Assembly: GCA_017474045.1 (NCBI GenBank) | Contig: JAFUHX010000057.1 | Coordinates: 1-64,000, forward strand | Length of the DNA stretch: 64,000 nucleotides | Direction of reading: 5' to 3' | Origin: Clostridia bacterium | GTDB taxonomy: Bacteria; Bacillota; Clostridia; Oscillospirales; Acutalibacteraceae | Part shown: piece after piece, positions 9,543-18,881 of the stretch | Layout: every line of letters starts with the position of its first letter | Numbering within the stretch: position 1 is the first letter of the stretch | The notes under the pieces: generated by a model | The model's database searches: none | Seen by the model: only the letters and a program-made list of their open reading frames with translations | Told to the model about the DNA's origin: nothing | Translations under genes and position numbers: made by a program

Positions 9543-11081
9543 ATGAAAAAACCTGTTTTACTTTGTATTATGGACGGATTCGGAAAGAATCCCTCAGATT
9601 TCGGCAATGCTATTGTTGCCGCAAACACACCTAACCTCGACAAGCTTATGGCTGAAAACCCGATGACATATATCGGAGCTTCAGGCATGGATGTTGGTCT
9701 TCCTGACGGTCAGATGGGCAACAGTGAGGTTGGACACACAAATATCGGCGCTGGCAGAGTTGTTTATCAGGAGCTTACAAGAATAACCAAAGCTATTAAA
9801 GACGGTGACTTTTTTGAAAATGAAGCTCTTGTTGGCGCAATTGAAAACTGCAAAAAGAATAACTCCTCTCTTCACCTTATGGGTCTTATGAGTGACGGCG
9901 GCGTTCACAGCCACAACACTCACCTTTTTGCTATTGTTGAGCTTGCAAAAAAGATGGGACTTGAAAAAGTTTTTGTTCATTGCTTCCTTGACGGAAGAGA
10001 TGTTCCTCCCGCTTCAGGTGCAGACTATGTTGCTGAAACCATGAAAAAGCTTGAAGAAATCGGCGTTGGTAAAGTTGCAACAGTTATGGGAAGATTTTAT
10101 GCAATGGACCGTGATAACCGTTGGGAAAGAGTTTCTAAGGCTTATGCCGCAATGGTTTACGGCGAAGGAAACAAAGCTGAAAACTGCCCTGTTTGTGCAA
10201 TTAAAAAGTCTTATGAAACAATTGACGAAGACGGAAAATATTTAACCGACGAATTTGTTATCCCCACTGTCTGCTGTGATGACGGAAAGATCGGCGCAAA
10301 CGACAGCGTTGTTTTCTTTAACTTCCGCCCCGACAGAGCAAGAGAAATTACCAGAACATTTGTTGACGAAGACTTTAACGGCTTCGAAAGAAGAAACGGC
10401 TTCTTCCCCCTCTATTATGTTTGCATGACTCAATATGACGCCACCATGCCCAACGTTCATGTTGCTTTCAAGCCTCAGACTCTCAACAACACCTTCGGCG
10501 AATACATGGCAAAAATGGGCAAAACTCAACTCAGAATCGCTGAAACAGAAAAGTATGCTCATGTAACCTTCTTCTTCAACGGCGGCGTTGAAAAACAATA
10601 TGAAAATGAAGACAGAATACTTGTTGCTTCACCTAAGGTTGCCACCTATGATCTTCAGCCCGAAATGAGTGCTTATGAAGTTTGCGACAAAGTATGCGAA
10701 GCTGTCAGAAGCGGAAAATACGACACAATTATTCTCAACTTCGCTAACTGCGACATGGTTGGACACACCGGCGTTTTCGCTGCAGCTAAAGCTGCGGTTG
10801 AAGCGGTTGACGCCTGCGTTGGTAAGGTTTCTCAGGCAGTTGCCGAAATGAACGGCGTAATGCTCATAACAGCTGACCACGGAAATGCAGACAAAATGCT
10901 TGAAGATGACGGCGTTACCGCTTTCACAGCGCACACCACCTTCCCCGTTCCCTTCGTTGTTGTTGGCTATGACTGCGAGCTTCGTGAAAACGGAAAGCTT
11001 TGCGACATTGCTCCCACAATGCTTAAAATTATGGGACTTCCCCAGCCCGAAGAAATGGACGGAGTAAGCATTATTAAATAA
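9543..11081 (+). CDS. gpmI: 2,3-bisphosphoglycerate-independent phosphoglycerate mutase
   Basis: 512 aa. It converts 3- to 2-phosphoglycerate with a phosphoserine intermediate and Mn2+. The catalytic serine is S61 in QMGNSEVGHTNIGAGR; the alkaline-phosphatase-like metal ligands include CIMDGFGKN at the N-terminus and ITADHGNADKM near the C-terminus. The phosphotransferase insert carries LDGRDVPP. Length is normal. Third glycolytic gene in a row, separated from tpiA by an attenuator-type hairpin and ended by a strong terminator. Confidence 0.97.
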   Translation: MKKPVLLCIMDGFGKNPSDFGNAIVAANTPNLDKLMAENPMTYIGASGMDVGLPDGQMGNSEVGHTNIGAGRVVYQELTRITKAIKDGDFFENEALVGAIENCKKNNSSLHLMGLMSDGGVHSHNTHLFAIVELAKKMGLEKVFVHCFLDGRDVPPASGADYVAETMKKLEEIGVGKVATVMGRFYAMDRDNRWERVSKAYAAMVYGEGNKAENCPVCAIKKSYETIDEDGKYLTDEFVIPTVCCDDGKIGANDSVVFFNFRPDRAREITRTFVDEDFNGFERRNGFFPLYYVCMTQYDATMPNVHVAFKPQTLNNTFGEYMAKMGKTQLRIAETEKYAHVTFFFNGGVEKQYENEDRILVASPKVATYDLQPEMSAYEVCDKVCEAVRSGKYDTIILNFANCDMVGHTGVFAAAKAAVEAVDACVGKVSQAVAEMNGVMLITADHGNADKMLEDDGVTAFTAHTTFPVPFVVVGYDCELRENGKLCDIAPTMLKIMGLPQPEEMDGVSIIK

Positions 11082-11101
11082 AATCACACCACAATAAATA
11101 T

Positions 11102-11140
11102 AAGCTTGTTTGAGAAATCAACTCAAACAAGCTTTATTTT
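11102..11140 (+). terminator. Terminator after gpmI
   Basis: A 13-bp stem (11102-11114 with 11122-11134) followed by TATTTTT. Confidence 0.85.
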
Positions 11141-11235
11141 TATATTAATATATAGATAAATTTTACAATAAGCATTTTATTATGTCATCAGAGGATATTA
11201 AAAATTACCTCTTAGATACAATAACATTATACAGA

Positions 11236-11264
11236 AAGGAGCTGTAATTTTTTTACAGCTCCTT
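11236..11264. terminator. Inverted repeat at the 3' end of the SGNH gene
   Basis: A 12-bp perfect stem (11236-11247 with 11253-11264), 7 bases from the leftward stop at 11272. Neither strand has a long U-run after it, so termination would be weak. It may act for both convergent units. Confidence 0.5.
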
Positions 11265-11271
11265 CATTGAT

Positions 11272-14200
11272 TTAATTAACAATAACCTTGCAAGTAACGA
11301 CATATCCGCCGTCAACAGCAGTAGCTCTGATATAGCAGGTTCCCGGTCCTTTTGAGGTAACTCTGCCCTTATTGTTTACTGTTGCAACATTCGGGTCAGT
11401 TGTTGACCAGATAACCTTTTTGTTGGTTGCATTTTCAGGAACAACAACACCTGTGAGCTGATAGGTCTTTCCGGCACCGTTTAAAATAAGAGAAGTAACA
11501 TTAAGCTTAATTCCGAGAACCGGAATCTTTGTTACAGTTACAACGCATGAGCTTCCCTTACCACCACCTTTAGCCGGTTTGCAGGTAATAAGTGTTTTGC
11601 CCTCGCCAACAGCCTTAACCTTGCCGTTTTTTTCAACAGTAGCAACCTTTGTGTTAGAGGACTTCCATGTCAGCTTTTCATAAGTTGCATTAGAAGGCTT
11701 GATTTTAACTTTAAGAGTTGTGCTGCTACCCATTGCTAAATCAACAGTTGATTTTCTGATGGTTACAGAGGTGGGATAAATATGTTTAACTGTTATATTG
11801 CAGGTGTCAACCTTTTTGCCTCTTTCGGTTGTGCAAGTAATTTTTGCAGTTCCCGGAGCAACAGCTGTAACCTTACCCTTTGAGTTAACCTTTGCCACCT
11901 TGGTGTTGGAAGATTTCCATGTTACCTTTTTGTTTGTTGTGTTTTCAGGAGAAACTTCTGCTTTAAGTGTATAGGTTTCACCCGGCTTGATACTGATTTT
12001 TGATCTATTAAGTTCAACAGAGGAAGGCTTAACCTCTTTAACAGTAATTTTACATTTAGCGGTTTTGCCCGTATCCTTTGTTTTGCAGGTAATTACGCAG
12101 GTTCCGGGATTAACACCGGTTACAACACCCTTTGAACTGACTTTTGCAACCTTCTTATTGCTGGAAGACCAGATGCAATCTTTGAAAGAAACATCAGAGG
12201 GAGAAATCGTTGCCTTCAAGGTAACAGTTTTTCCGTCTTTAATTGTTTTTGACTTATAGTTAAGCTTAACCTTTGTTGACTCAACAAGCTCTTTAACTGT
12301 TACACTACATGTTGCAGTAAAGCCGCCGTCTGAGGTAGTGCAGACAATCTGAGTTTTTCCTTCCTTAACACCGGTAACAACACCATAGGAATCAACTTTA
12401 GCAATTTTTGTGTCAAGAGACTTCCATGTTACCTTTTTGTTTGTTGCATCAGAAGGAAGAACGGTTGCTGAAAGAGCTTTAGTATCAGTTTCAAAAACTG
12501 AAAGCTTTGATTTATTAAGCTTAACACCTTCTGCTTTAACTTTAACAGTAATTGTTATTTTTGAATAAGCGAGAGGGTTATCAACTGAAGTGCAATAAAT
12601 ATATGCAGTTCCGGCTTTAACAGCGGTTACAAGACCTGTTGAGCTGACAGTTGCAACCTTTTTGTTGCTTGATTTCCACTGAATCTGAGGGAAGGTTGCA
12701 TCTGAAGGAACAGCCTGACCTGTTAACTGATAAGATGAACCTTTATAGATTGTTTTTTTGGTTACATTTGTTTTAACAGAAACGACATCGGTAGGTCTTA
12801 AAACAGTTACCTTACAAGTATCACTCTTTTTTCCGTCAACGCTGCTGCAGGTAATCGTTACAGTTCCTGAAGCATAAGCAGAAACAACACCGTTCTGGTC
12901 AACTTCAGCAAGCTCAGGATCAGAAGATTTCCATGTTACACTCTTATCTGAAGCAGAGGCAGGAAGAACATTAGCATTAAGCTTAACGGTTTTTCTTGAA
13001 TAAACAGTTGCTGTCTCAGGAATCTGAACCTCTGAAACATGAGTTTTGACTGTTACAACAGCAGAAGAAACAGCATAACCATCCTCTGAAACGCAACGAA
13101 TCAAGGTGGTTCCGTTATTAAGAGCTGTTATTTTTCCTATATGACCGTTTTCACCGGTTCCTTCAACTGTTGCAACAGAAGTGTTTGAAGATTCCCAATG
13201 AACATTTTTGTTTTCGGCGTCTTCAGGAAGAACAGATGTCACCTTAAGACTTGCATCGTCGCCGACATAGACTGTTTTGCTTGAAGAATCCAGCTTAATG
13301 TTACCTACTTTATTCGTTACACCGAAAAGGCCAAGAGGAATGTTGTTTGCCCAGATTTTCTGAAGATCTCTGGTGGGATGAATTGCATCTTCAGAATACT
13401 CAGGATTAAAATAGCCGTTGGGCTTTCCTGTTTCTTTATCAATTGGACCTGAAATTGCAGCAAGATCAACATATCCGTCGTGATATGTATTAGCTGAATC
13501 GGTTATCCAGTCATTAACCTCAAGAGCAATTTCCCAGTCAGCATTTTCTTCTGCGGGAGTTCTGTCATAAAGAGGATCACCAAAATAATCTCGCTTGGTT
13601 CCCTTCCATTGAGTAATAGTACTGAAAATGATTTTTGCATCGAATTCTTCGTGAGCTATTTCACAAAGCTCTTTAAAAGCATCGATTAACTCATCAGCTG
13701 ACGGCTGCTTAAAAATATCTGCATTTTCGCCGCAAACGGGATGCATTATGTCGTTTGCACCGATTTTTACAAAGATATATTTAACACCGGAATATTTTCC
13801 AACATCTCTTCTGAAACGCTTAAGAAGGTTTTCGCCATAAATATCGCTGGCAAGACTCTCCTCATCGCCGCAAAGCATGTTTCCTATAATACCCTTGCCA
13901 ACAACGCCAACATTTTTTGTTCCTGTTGCATTAATAGCTTCACCAAGATAAAGCGGGAATTCATTAGCAACAGTTGAGTCACCGATTACACAAATGCTGT
14001 AGCCCTCATTATCCTCGGGCAGAACATCGATATTGGTTACAATGGGAACAACTCTGACAATTTTATAGGCAAGAGGCATATTTGTGTTGATCTTTGCGAG
14101 CTCAGCAATAGCCTTGAGAAGATCAATTACCTGGTCATCATCAATAAGATTTGTCCAACCAAACTCCTCAGTAAGTGTCATGTCTCCGTTAAGACCAAGA

Positions 14201-14727
14201 TAGGTCGTTCCGCCTGAAAGTCCCATAGTGCTGATTTCAGTAGTACCCTCGACATAGAAGGTTATTGCAACATTTTCAAGAGCATCAACATCAAATTTAA
14301 TAGGATCGGAATATATTTCTTCGCCCGGCTTAAGAGTAAATCCGGGAGCACCTTCATCAAAAGAAAGATTTTTAAGGGTTGATTTGTCGATTTTTGAAGT
14401 GGCTTCGTCAGGATCAAGAGAAGTAACACCTGCGGTTCGGGCAATTGTTGCTCTTGTTATAACAAGGTCAGAAGCGCCATAATAGTTTGTAAACTTTACT
14501 CTGATCTTTGTTCCGCTGGCTGTTGGGGTAACAACAGTTCTTGCACTCATATTGTTCGCAATAAAACGAATATTGCCGTAATCTTCGAGAGAAACGCTGG
14601 TTGAGCCTGTTCCCCAGGCTCCTACCCACTTATCGTCATCATCTGCAGCAAAAGAGAATAAGGAGAATGCACAGACAGACATAATAACCAAAGACAAAAT
14701 TAAAAGGGCTTTAAAGGTTTTCTTCAT
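11272..14727 (-). CDS. Secreted SGNH/GDSL hydrolase with eight Big_2 (bacterial Ig-like) repeats
   Basis: 1151 aa from the ATG at 14727, behind GGAAGG; an upstream in-frame ATG lacks a site. The signal peptide covers about residues 1-27. A beta-rich N-terminal module follows (WVGAWGTGSTSV...). The SGNH hydrolase spans about 244-470: GDST with S251, the block-II glycine in GKGIIGN, the block-III GAND, and the catalytic DAIHP. The rest is eight tandem repeats of about 83 residues, each with a WKSSNxKVAxV core: Big_2 domains common in surface proteins. Likely an extracellular esterase or deacetylase acting on polysaccharide. No LPXTG or SLH anchor is seen, so the Big_2 array may itself bind the wall or the target. 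Confidence 0.88.
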   Translation of the reverse strand: MKKTFKALLILSLVIMSVCAFSLFSFAADDDDKWVGAWGTGSTSVSLEDYGNIRFIANNMSARTVVTPTASGTKIRVKFTNYYGASDLVITRATIARTAGVTSLDPDEATSKIDKSTLKNLSFDEGAPGFTLKPGEEIYSDPIKFDVDALENVAITFYVEGTTEISTMGLSGGTTYLGLNGDMTLTEEFGWTNLIDDDQVIDLLKAIAELAKINTNMPLAYKIVRVVPIVTNIDVLPEDNEGYSICVIGDSTVANEFPLYLGEAINATGTKNVGVVGKGIIGNMLCGDEESLASDIYGENLLKRFRRDVGKYSGVKYIFVKIGANDIMHPVCGENADIFKQPSADELIDAFKELCEIAHEEFDAKIIFSTITQWKGTKRDYFGDPLYDRTPAEENADWEIALEVNDWITDSANTYHDGYVDLAAISGPIDKETGKPNGYFNPEYSEDAIHPTRDLQKIWANNIPLGLFGVTNKVGNIKLDSSSKTVYVGDDASLKVTSVLPEDAENKNVHWESSNTSVATVEGTGENGHIGKITALNNGTTLIRCVSEDGYAVSSAVVTVKTHVSEVQIPETATVYSRKTVKLNANVLPASASDKSVTWKSSDPELAEVDQNGVVSAYASGTVTITCSSVDGKKSDTCKVTVLRPTDVVSVKTNVTKKTIYKGSSYQLTGQAVPSDATFPQIQWKSSNKKVATVSSTGLVTAVKAGTAYIYCTSVDNPLAYSKITITVKVKAEGVKLNKSKLSVFETDTKALSATVLPSDATNKKVTWKSLDTKIAKVDSYGVVTGVKEGKTQIVCTTSDGGFTATCSVTVKELVESTKVKLNYKSKTIKDGKTVTLKATISPSDVSFKDCIWSSSNKKVAKVSSKGVVTGVNPGTCVITCKTKDTGKTAKCKITVKEVKPSSVELNRSKISIKPGETYTLKAEVSPENTTNKKVTWKSSNTKVAKVNSKGKVTAVAPGTAKITCTTERGKKVDTCNITVKHIYPTSVTIRKSTVDLAMGSSTTLKVKIKPSNATYEKLTWKSSNTKVATVEKNGKVKAVGEGKTLITCKPAKGGGKGSSCVVTVTKIPVLGIKLNVTSLILNGAGKTYQLTGVVVPENATNKKVIWSTTDPNVATVNNKGRVTSKGPGTCYIRATAVDGGYVVTCKVIVN

Positions 14728-14787
14728 AAAGATCTTCCTTCCCGTCATTTTAAATAACAAAAACAACGTCTTTTAAAATTCATTTTT

Positions 14788-14816
14788 ATGATAATATAAA
14801 CACAACAAAAAATCAA
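14788..14816 (-). promoter_or_regulatory. Promoter of the SGNH hydrolase gene
   Basis: Minus strand: TTGATT (14816-14811), 17-base spacer, TATCAT (14793-14788), about 60 bases ahead of the start codon. Confidence 0.5.
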
Positions 14817-14849
14817 CAAAAACCAAGATAAGAAAACAAAATTTATAGA

Positions 14850-16292
14850 TTATTCATCAATCTTTTTTTCTTGTTTTTTAGCCTTGGGTTTTACCGGCTT
14901 AGCTTGGCTTTTTTTGCCGCTTTCTTTTTTATCGCTTTTTGCTTTTCCACCGATAATTGCTTCGAGCTGAGGAACTTCACCGCCTCGCATTTCGTTAAGC
15001 TTAATTATTGCAAGAGCAGTTAAAACAATCAGAGCAATTACTTCAAGGGCAATAAAAATTCCGGATTTCAAAACAGCTGAAACTCCCTCAATGAAGAGAC
15101 CGAAAAGGCTGAGACCGACATCTCCGGCGGCAACAAGATTAATTGTTGCAAGCTCTTTGTTTGCATAAAGAACCTTTGCCTGACAGATTATGTCTCCTTT
15201 ATTAACGGGAGCTTTTATGTTTTCAGGAACGCTTTCTTCAATAATTTCATAAAGAACAGAATTGACTGAAGTGTTTTTCGGAGCAAGAACAGAAACTTCT
15301 TTTTCAGCAGTCAACTGAAGTGTATCAGTATCTCTTGCGGCAGCAATATCCACGCAATCTATTATCTGTCCGGGTGAAGCAACAACGCGAAGAGCGATGT
15401 TTTTATAGACCCAATCAAGCATTTTTTTAGCATCGACCATGCATGTGTTTTCATCAACCTTATCATTATCGATATCTTCAAGCTTGCCTTTCATAACAAC
15501 AGTCAGATATGAATATCCGTCCTCGGTTGATTTAACTGCAATACATTCACCAGCTTCATCGGTTGAGGTTTGTTTTCCGCCAACAACTGAGCTGTGATAA
15601 TAATCAGTTATTGAAACATTTCGCATTTTGTTGCTTCCCTGATAGGTTCTTTCGCCTTTCGCAGAAGAAGCCGGCATTGTTACGCTTGTTGCACAGAACG
15701 CTTCATTAAAAGCAGGATAGTTAAGACCATGTTTTATTATTAAGCTGACATCTTTAGCCGTTGTGTATTGACCTTCAGCGTCAAAGCCCAGCATATCAAC
15801 AATTTTTGTATTTTTACAACCGATTTTATCAGCCGTTTCCTGCATTTTTTTAACAAAGGCTTCGGCAGAACCGGCAACTTCATAGGCGATTACGCTTGCA
15901 GCATCGTTGGCACTGTAAACAACCATGCAATCAATAAGCTGCCTTTTTGTGTAGGTATCTCCGGCTTCAATTCCGGCAGTTCTGACACCGTAGTCATATT
16001 TAATCAGAGAAAGAGATTTTTCTGTTACCTTCACTGTTTCATCGAGACTTTGCCAATTTTCAATGGCAACGATGGCGCCGAGCATTTTGCAAAAAGCCGC
16101 AGGCGAAACCTTTTCGTTTTCATTTTTTGAAAACATTTCGCTGGAATCATCGAGACTGATCATATAATATGCATAAGACTTGAGATTTTTTGTTATTTCT
16201 TCAGAATTGAAATTTGCAGAAGAAATCAGCGAGGCTGAAACTGAAGATAAAATTATTAAAATTGTGAAAATAAATGCGATTAATTTTTTCAT
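14850..16292 (-). CDS. D-alanyl-D-alanine carboxypeptidase (S11) homologue, predicted inactive
   Basis: 480 aa; ATG behind CAGGAG. Signal peptide (about 1-25), S11/DacA-like domain (about 35-300), a beta-rich stalk, a C-terminal membrane helix (about 410-435) and a Lys-rich cytoplasmic tail: a DacA-type anchored topology. Two of the three penicillin-binding motifs are broken. The SxxK site reads AFCK (A66; codon GCT at 16097-16095) inside a normal SPA...K context, and KTG reads KQT (240-242). SxN is intact (SAN, 127-129). It therefore cannot use the usual acyl-serine mechanism. A wall-binding or regulatory pseudoenzyme is likely. An extended -10 (TGG-TATAAT) lies at about 16408-16416. Confidence 0.82.
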   Translation of the reverse strand: MKKLIAFIFTILIILSSVSASLISSANFNSEEITKNLKSYAYYMISLDDSSEMFSKNENEKVSPAAFCKMLGAIVAIENWQSLDETVKVTEKSLSLIKYDYGVRTAGIEAGDTYTKRQLIDCMVVYSANDAASVIAYEVAGSAEAFVKKMQETADKIGCKNTKIVDMLGFDAEGQYTTAKDVSLIIKHGLNYPAFNEAFCATSVTMPASSAKGERTYQGSNKMRNVSITDYYHSSVVGGKQTSTDEAGECIAVKSTEDGYSYLTVVMKGKLEDIDNDKVDENTCMVDAKKMLDWVYKNIALRVVASPGQIIDCVDIAAARDTDTLQLTAEKEVSVLAPKNTSVNSVLYEIIEESVPENIKAPVNKGDIICQAKVLYANKELATINLVAAGDVGLSLFGLFIEGVSAVLKSGIFIALEVIALIVLTALAIIKLNEMRGGEVPQLEAIIGGKAKSDKKESGKKSQAKPVKPKAKKQEKKIDE

Positions 16293-16509
16293 GTCTGACT
16301 CCTGTTATTTTTTTGAAATTCCTTAAATTATTTGCATTATCGGCAATTATGTGTTAAAATACAGATATATTTGAACAACAAAACAGCAATTTTTCAATAT
16401 TTATTTGATTATACCATTTTTTTATTAAAAAATAAACGCTTTTTTGAAAAAATCTTATTTTTAAAATTTATCATAATTCTTTGATTGATTTGAAAGGCAT
16501 GATGTTAAA

Positions 16510-17205
16510 ATGATTTATGTTACCGGTGATATGCACGGAATTTCTTCTCGTTTTGATGATCCGAGGCTTCGCTCTTTAAAAAAGAACGACACTTTGATTA
16601 TCTGCGGTGATTTCGGCTTTTTATGGGATGGCTCAAAGGACGAGCTGAATGTTTTAAAAAAGCTCAGCAAAAAAAAATATAACATTTGTTTCATTGACGG
16701 AACCCACGAAAATTTTGATATGCTCAACAAGCTGAAAATCAAAAAGTGGAAAGGCGGAAAGGTGCATCAGATTGCCGACAATATTTTTCACCTTATGCGC
16801 GGTCAGGTTTTCAACATTGACAACCAGAAGATTTTTACAATGGGCGGCGGTGAAAGTCCTGATATTGAAATTCGTTTTGAAATGAACACCTGGTCAGAAA
16901 TGGAAATTCCCACAAGAGATGAGCTTATTGAAGGTGTTGATAACCTTCAGAAATGCGGCGGAAAAATTGACATTGTTATTTCTCACGAGCCGCCGGCAAA
17001 AATTAAAGATTTCCTCTTGCTTCAGACCAATTCGGAAGCCAGCATTACCGCTATTAATACCTATCTTGATGACGTCAGCAGAACCTGTCAGTTCAAGCAT
17101 TGGTACTTCGGCTCTCTCCACATGGATAAATTTATTTCCACAACTCATATTTGTGTTTTCAATAATGTTATCAACGCTGTAACAGGTGAACCCATCAAAA
17201 AATAA
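16510..17205 (+). CDS. Calcineurin-like metallophosphoesterase
   Basis: 231 aa. Metal-ligand motifs of the superfamily are in order: GDMHG at residues 6-10, CGDFGFLWDG, the DGTHENFD stretch in place of GNHD, ISHEPP, and a C-terminal WYFGSLH in place of GH. Such cytoplasmic enzymes hydrolyse phosphomonoesters or diesters with two metal ions; the substrate is unknown. A GAAAGG lies about 11 bases upstream of the ATG. The region 16293-16509 holds divergent control sequence only. Confidence 0.85.
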   Translation: MIYVTGDMHGISSRFDDPRLRSLKKNDTLIICGDFGFLWDGSKDELNVLKKLSKKKYNICFIDGTHENFDMLNKLKIKKWKGGKVHQIADNIFHLMRGQVFNIDNQKIFTMGGGESPDIEIRFEMNTWSEMEIPTRDELIEGVDNLQKCGGKIDIVISHEPPAKIKDFLLLQTNSEASITAINTYLDDVSRTCQFKHWYFGSLHMDKFISTTHICVFNNVINAVTGEPIKK

Positions 17206-17211
17206 AAATCA

Positions 17212-17248
17212 GGCTGTAAAAAACGTTTGTTTTTTACAGCCGCTTCTT
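17212..17248. terminator. Bidirectional terminator between convergent genes
   Basis: A 13-bp stem (17212-17224 with 17229-17241), flanked by A-rich and T-rich sequence; it can end both the metallophosphoesterase and the MFS transcripts. Confidence 0.8.
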
Positions 17249-17249
17249 T

Positions 17250-18707
17250 TTATGCTGTTTCTGTTTCTGCCTCAGCGGCAGCACGTCTTGCCTTAAGGTC
17301 AGACTCAACCTGAGCCTTGGTTTCATTTGAATAGCGAATACAAAGGAAAGGAATTAAATAGAGAATTGAACCGAGCGCAGGAAGAAGAATAAAAATTGGC
17401 CACTGTGCCTTATAAAAAGCTTCGCTCTGTCCATCAATTCCGAGACGGGCATCATAATGAAGAGCGGTTAAAACAAGTCCGCTGGTTATCAGCTTCAACG
17501 CGTCTTTAACCTTGTTTGTCAGATTTTGCATTGAGTTGCTGATTCCCTCAGTTCGCTTTCCGGTCTTCCACTCAGCGTATTCAATTGCATCACAAAGAAT
17601 AGCTCTTTGAGCAATACCAATCATGTTTGAAGGAATTGCTGCAACAGCAAGAAGAGCTGCACAGGCAAGCATCTGAGGTATGGTATCAAAGCCGATAAAG
17701 AAAGCAATTATTCTGACAACGGTATTCATCGTTTGAGCAAGGATTACAGTTTTTCTCATTCCGCCGATTTTATTTGCAAGCTTTACAGCAAAAAACATAC
17801 TGACTGAGCCCAAAGCACCAACAAGGAAGCCAAACACAGTCTGAACGGTTTCACCGTTAATAACTTTTCCTGCAACTTCAACAGTAACACAATATTTAAA
17901 GAAATAAATCTGTGAAATTGCTCCACCGATAAAATCAAGAAGCTGAGAAAGAAGAAGCAAGAGAAGAATTTTGTTGTGGCGAAGCTCGGCAATATCTTTT
18001 AAAAGAGACTGCTGATTTTCCTTCGGAATATAAGCAACTCTTTCTTTTGTTTTATAAGCCAGACTCGAGATTAATTCACCAATAAAGCCAAAGAAAATAC
18101 CAAAGAAAACAAACAGCGTTTTTTCGCTGACTCCTAAGGCTTCTTTTGCGCCGATTACCATGGGAATCAGACCGGTAAAAATTCCTGCGGCGCCAACACC
18201 GATATTAAGCCACTGTGAAACACGCTCTCGTTCCTTTGCGTGAGGCGAAATCAAAGCCATCATTCCCCACAAGGCGACATCCTGGAATGAATAAGTAAAA
18301 TCCCAGGCAAGATATATAGCAAGAATAATGCAAAGTGAAACAGTTTCGCTGACACCAAAATCAATGAATAAAAGAGCCGTTAACAATCCGACTATTATTG
18401 GTAACTTTCCAAGGTATGGATGAAGCTTCTGCCCCGGCTTTGTTTTTCTTCGGTCAATTAAGGTTCCGACAATCGGGTCATTGATTCCATCCCATATTCT
18501 TGAAAAGCCGGTTAAATAGCCAACCTTATCGGGTGAAATATGTAAAATATCAGTACAAAAGTAAAAAAGCCAGCCATTAACAATTCCATAGGTAAGATTC
18601 TGACCCATAAGGGCTGCAGAATAAGAAAGAAGCTCTCTGTTTGGAACATTGCCCTCTTCAGCCTCTTTACTGAACGGATTCCAAAGTTTCTTTTTTTCGT
18701 TTTCCAT
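17250..18707 (-). CDS. MFS sugar:cation symporter, GPH family
   Basis: 485 aa, about 12 membrane helices. The N-terminal pattern (FYFCTDIL..., then SRIWDGINDPIVGTLIDRRK with the conserved D and RxxTKPGQ stretch) is typical of the glycoside-pentoside-hexuronide:cation symporters (melibiose carrier type). Such proteins import sugars with Na+ or H+. The C-terminus is a short charged tail. A divergent esterase and an aldose 1-epimerase-like gene are next door, consistent with a small sugar-uptake locus, though the sugar is not predictable. Confidence 0.85.
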   Translation of the reverse strand: MENEKKKLWNPFSKEAEEGNVPNRELLSYSAALMGQNLTYGIVNGWLFYFCTDILHISPDKVGYLTGFSRIWDGINDPIVGTLIDRRKTKPGQKLHPYLGKLPIIVGLLTALLFIDFGVSETVSLCIILAIYLAWDFTYSFQDVALWGMMALISPHAKERERVSQWLNIGVGAAGIFTGLIPMVIGAKEALGVSEKTLFVFFGIFFGFIGELISSLAYKTKERVAYIPKENQQSLLKDIAELRHNKILLLLLLSQLLDFIGGAISQIYFFKYCVTVEVAGKVINGETVQTVFGFLVGALGSVSMFFAVKLANKIGGMRKTVILAQTMNTVVRIIAFFIGFDTIPQMLACAALLAVAAIPSNMIGIAQRAILCDAIEYAEWKTGKRTEGISNSMQNLTNKVKDALKLITSGLVLTALHYDARLGIDGQSEAFYKAQWPIFILLPALGSILYLIPFLCIRYSNETKAQVESDLKARRAAAEAETETA

Positions 18708-18718
18708 AAAATCCCCAA

Positions 18719-18741
18719 CGCATTATTGAATTCATAACGCG
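18719..18741. promoter_or_regulatory. Imperfect palindrome upstream of the GPH symporter
   Basis: A 23-base imperfect inverted repeat centred on GAATTC with CGC/GCG ends, 12 bases ahead of the leftward start codon. A possible operator for a sugar repressor; weak evidence. Confidence 0.25.
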
Positions 18742-18820
18742 CCCTTTCATAATTTTAGAATAAAATTCCTTTTTCATTTTAACTCTTAAAATCTGATTTG
18801 TCAAACAATAATATAAAATA

Positions 18821-18849
18821 TTGACAAAACAGCAAAAAATATATAAAAT
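18821..18849 (+). promoter_or_regulatory. Strong promoter of the esterase gene
   Basis: TTGACA (18821-18826), 17-base spacer, TAAAAT (18844-18849); 33 bases ahead of the start codon. Confidence 0.7.
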
Positions 18850-18881
18850 TTAGATAATCAATTTAGAGCAAGGAGATTGTT

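Noticed and set aside
10629..11087. 152-codon leftward frame opposite gpmI
   Set aside because: Antisense shadow of a highly biased glycolytic gene; no ribosome site or promoter.
14728..14766. Earlier ATG for the SGNH hydrolase
   Set aside because: It would put 13 charged or mixed residues before a normal signal peptide; GGAAGG precedes the ATG at 14727.
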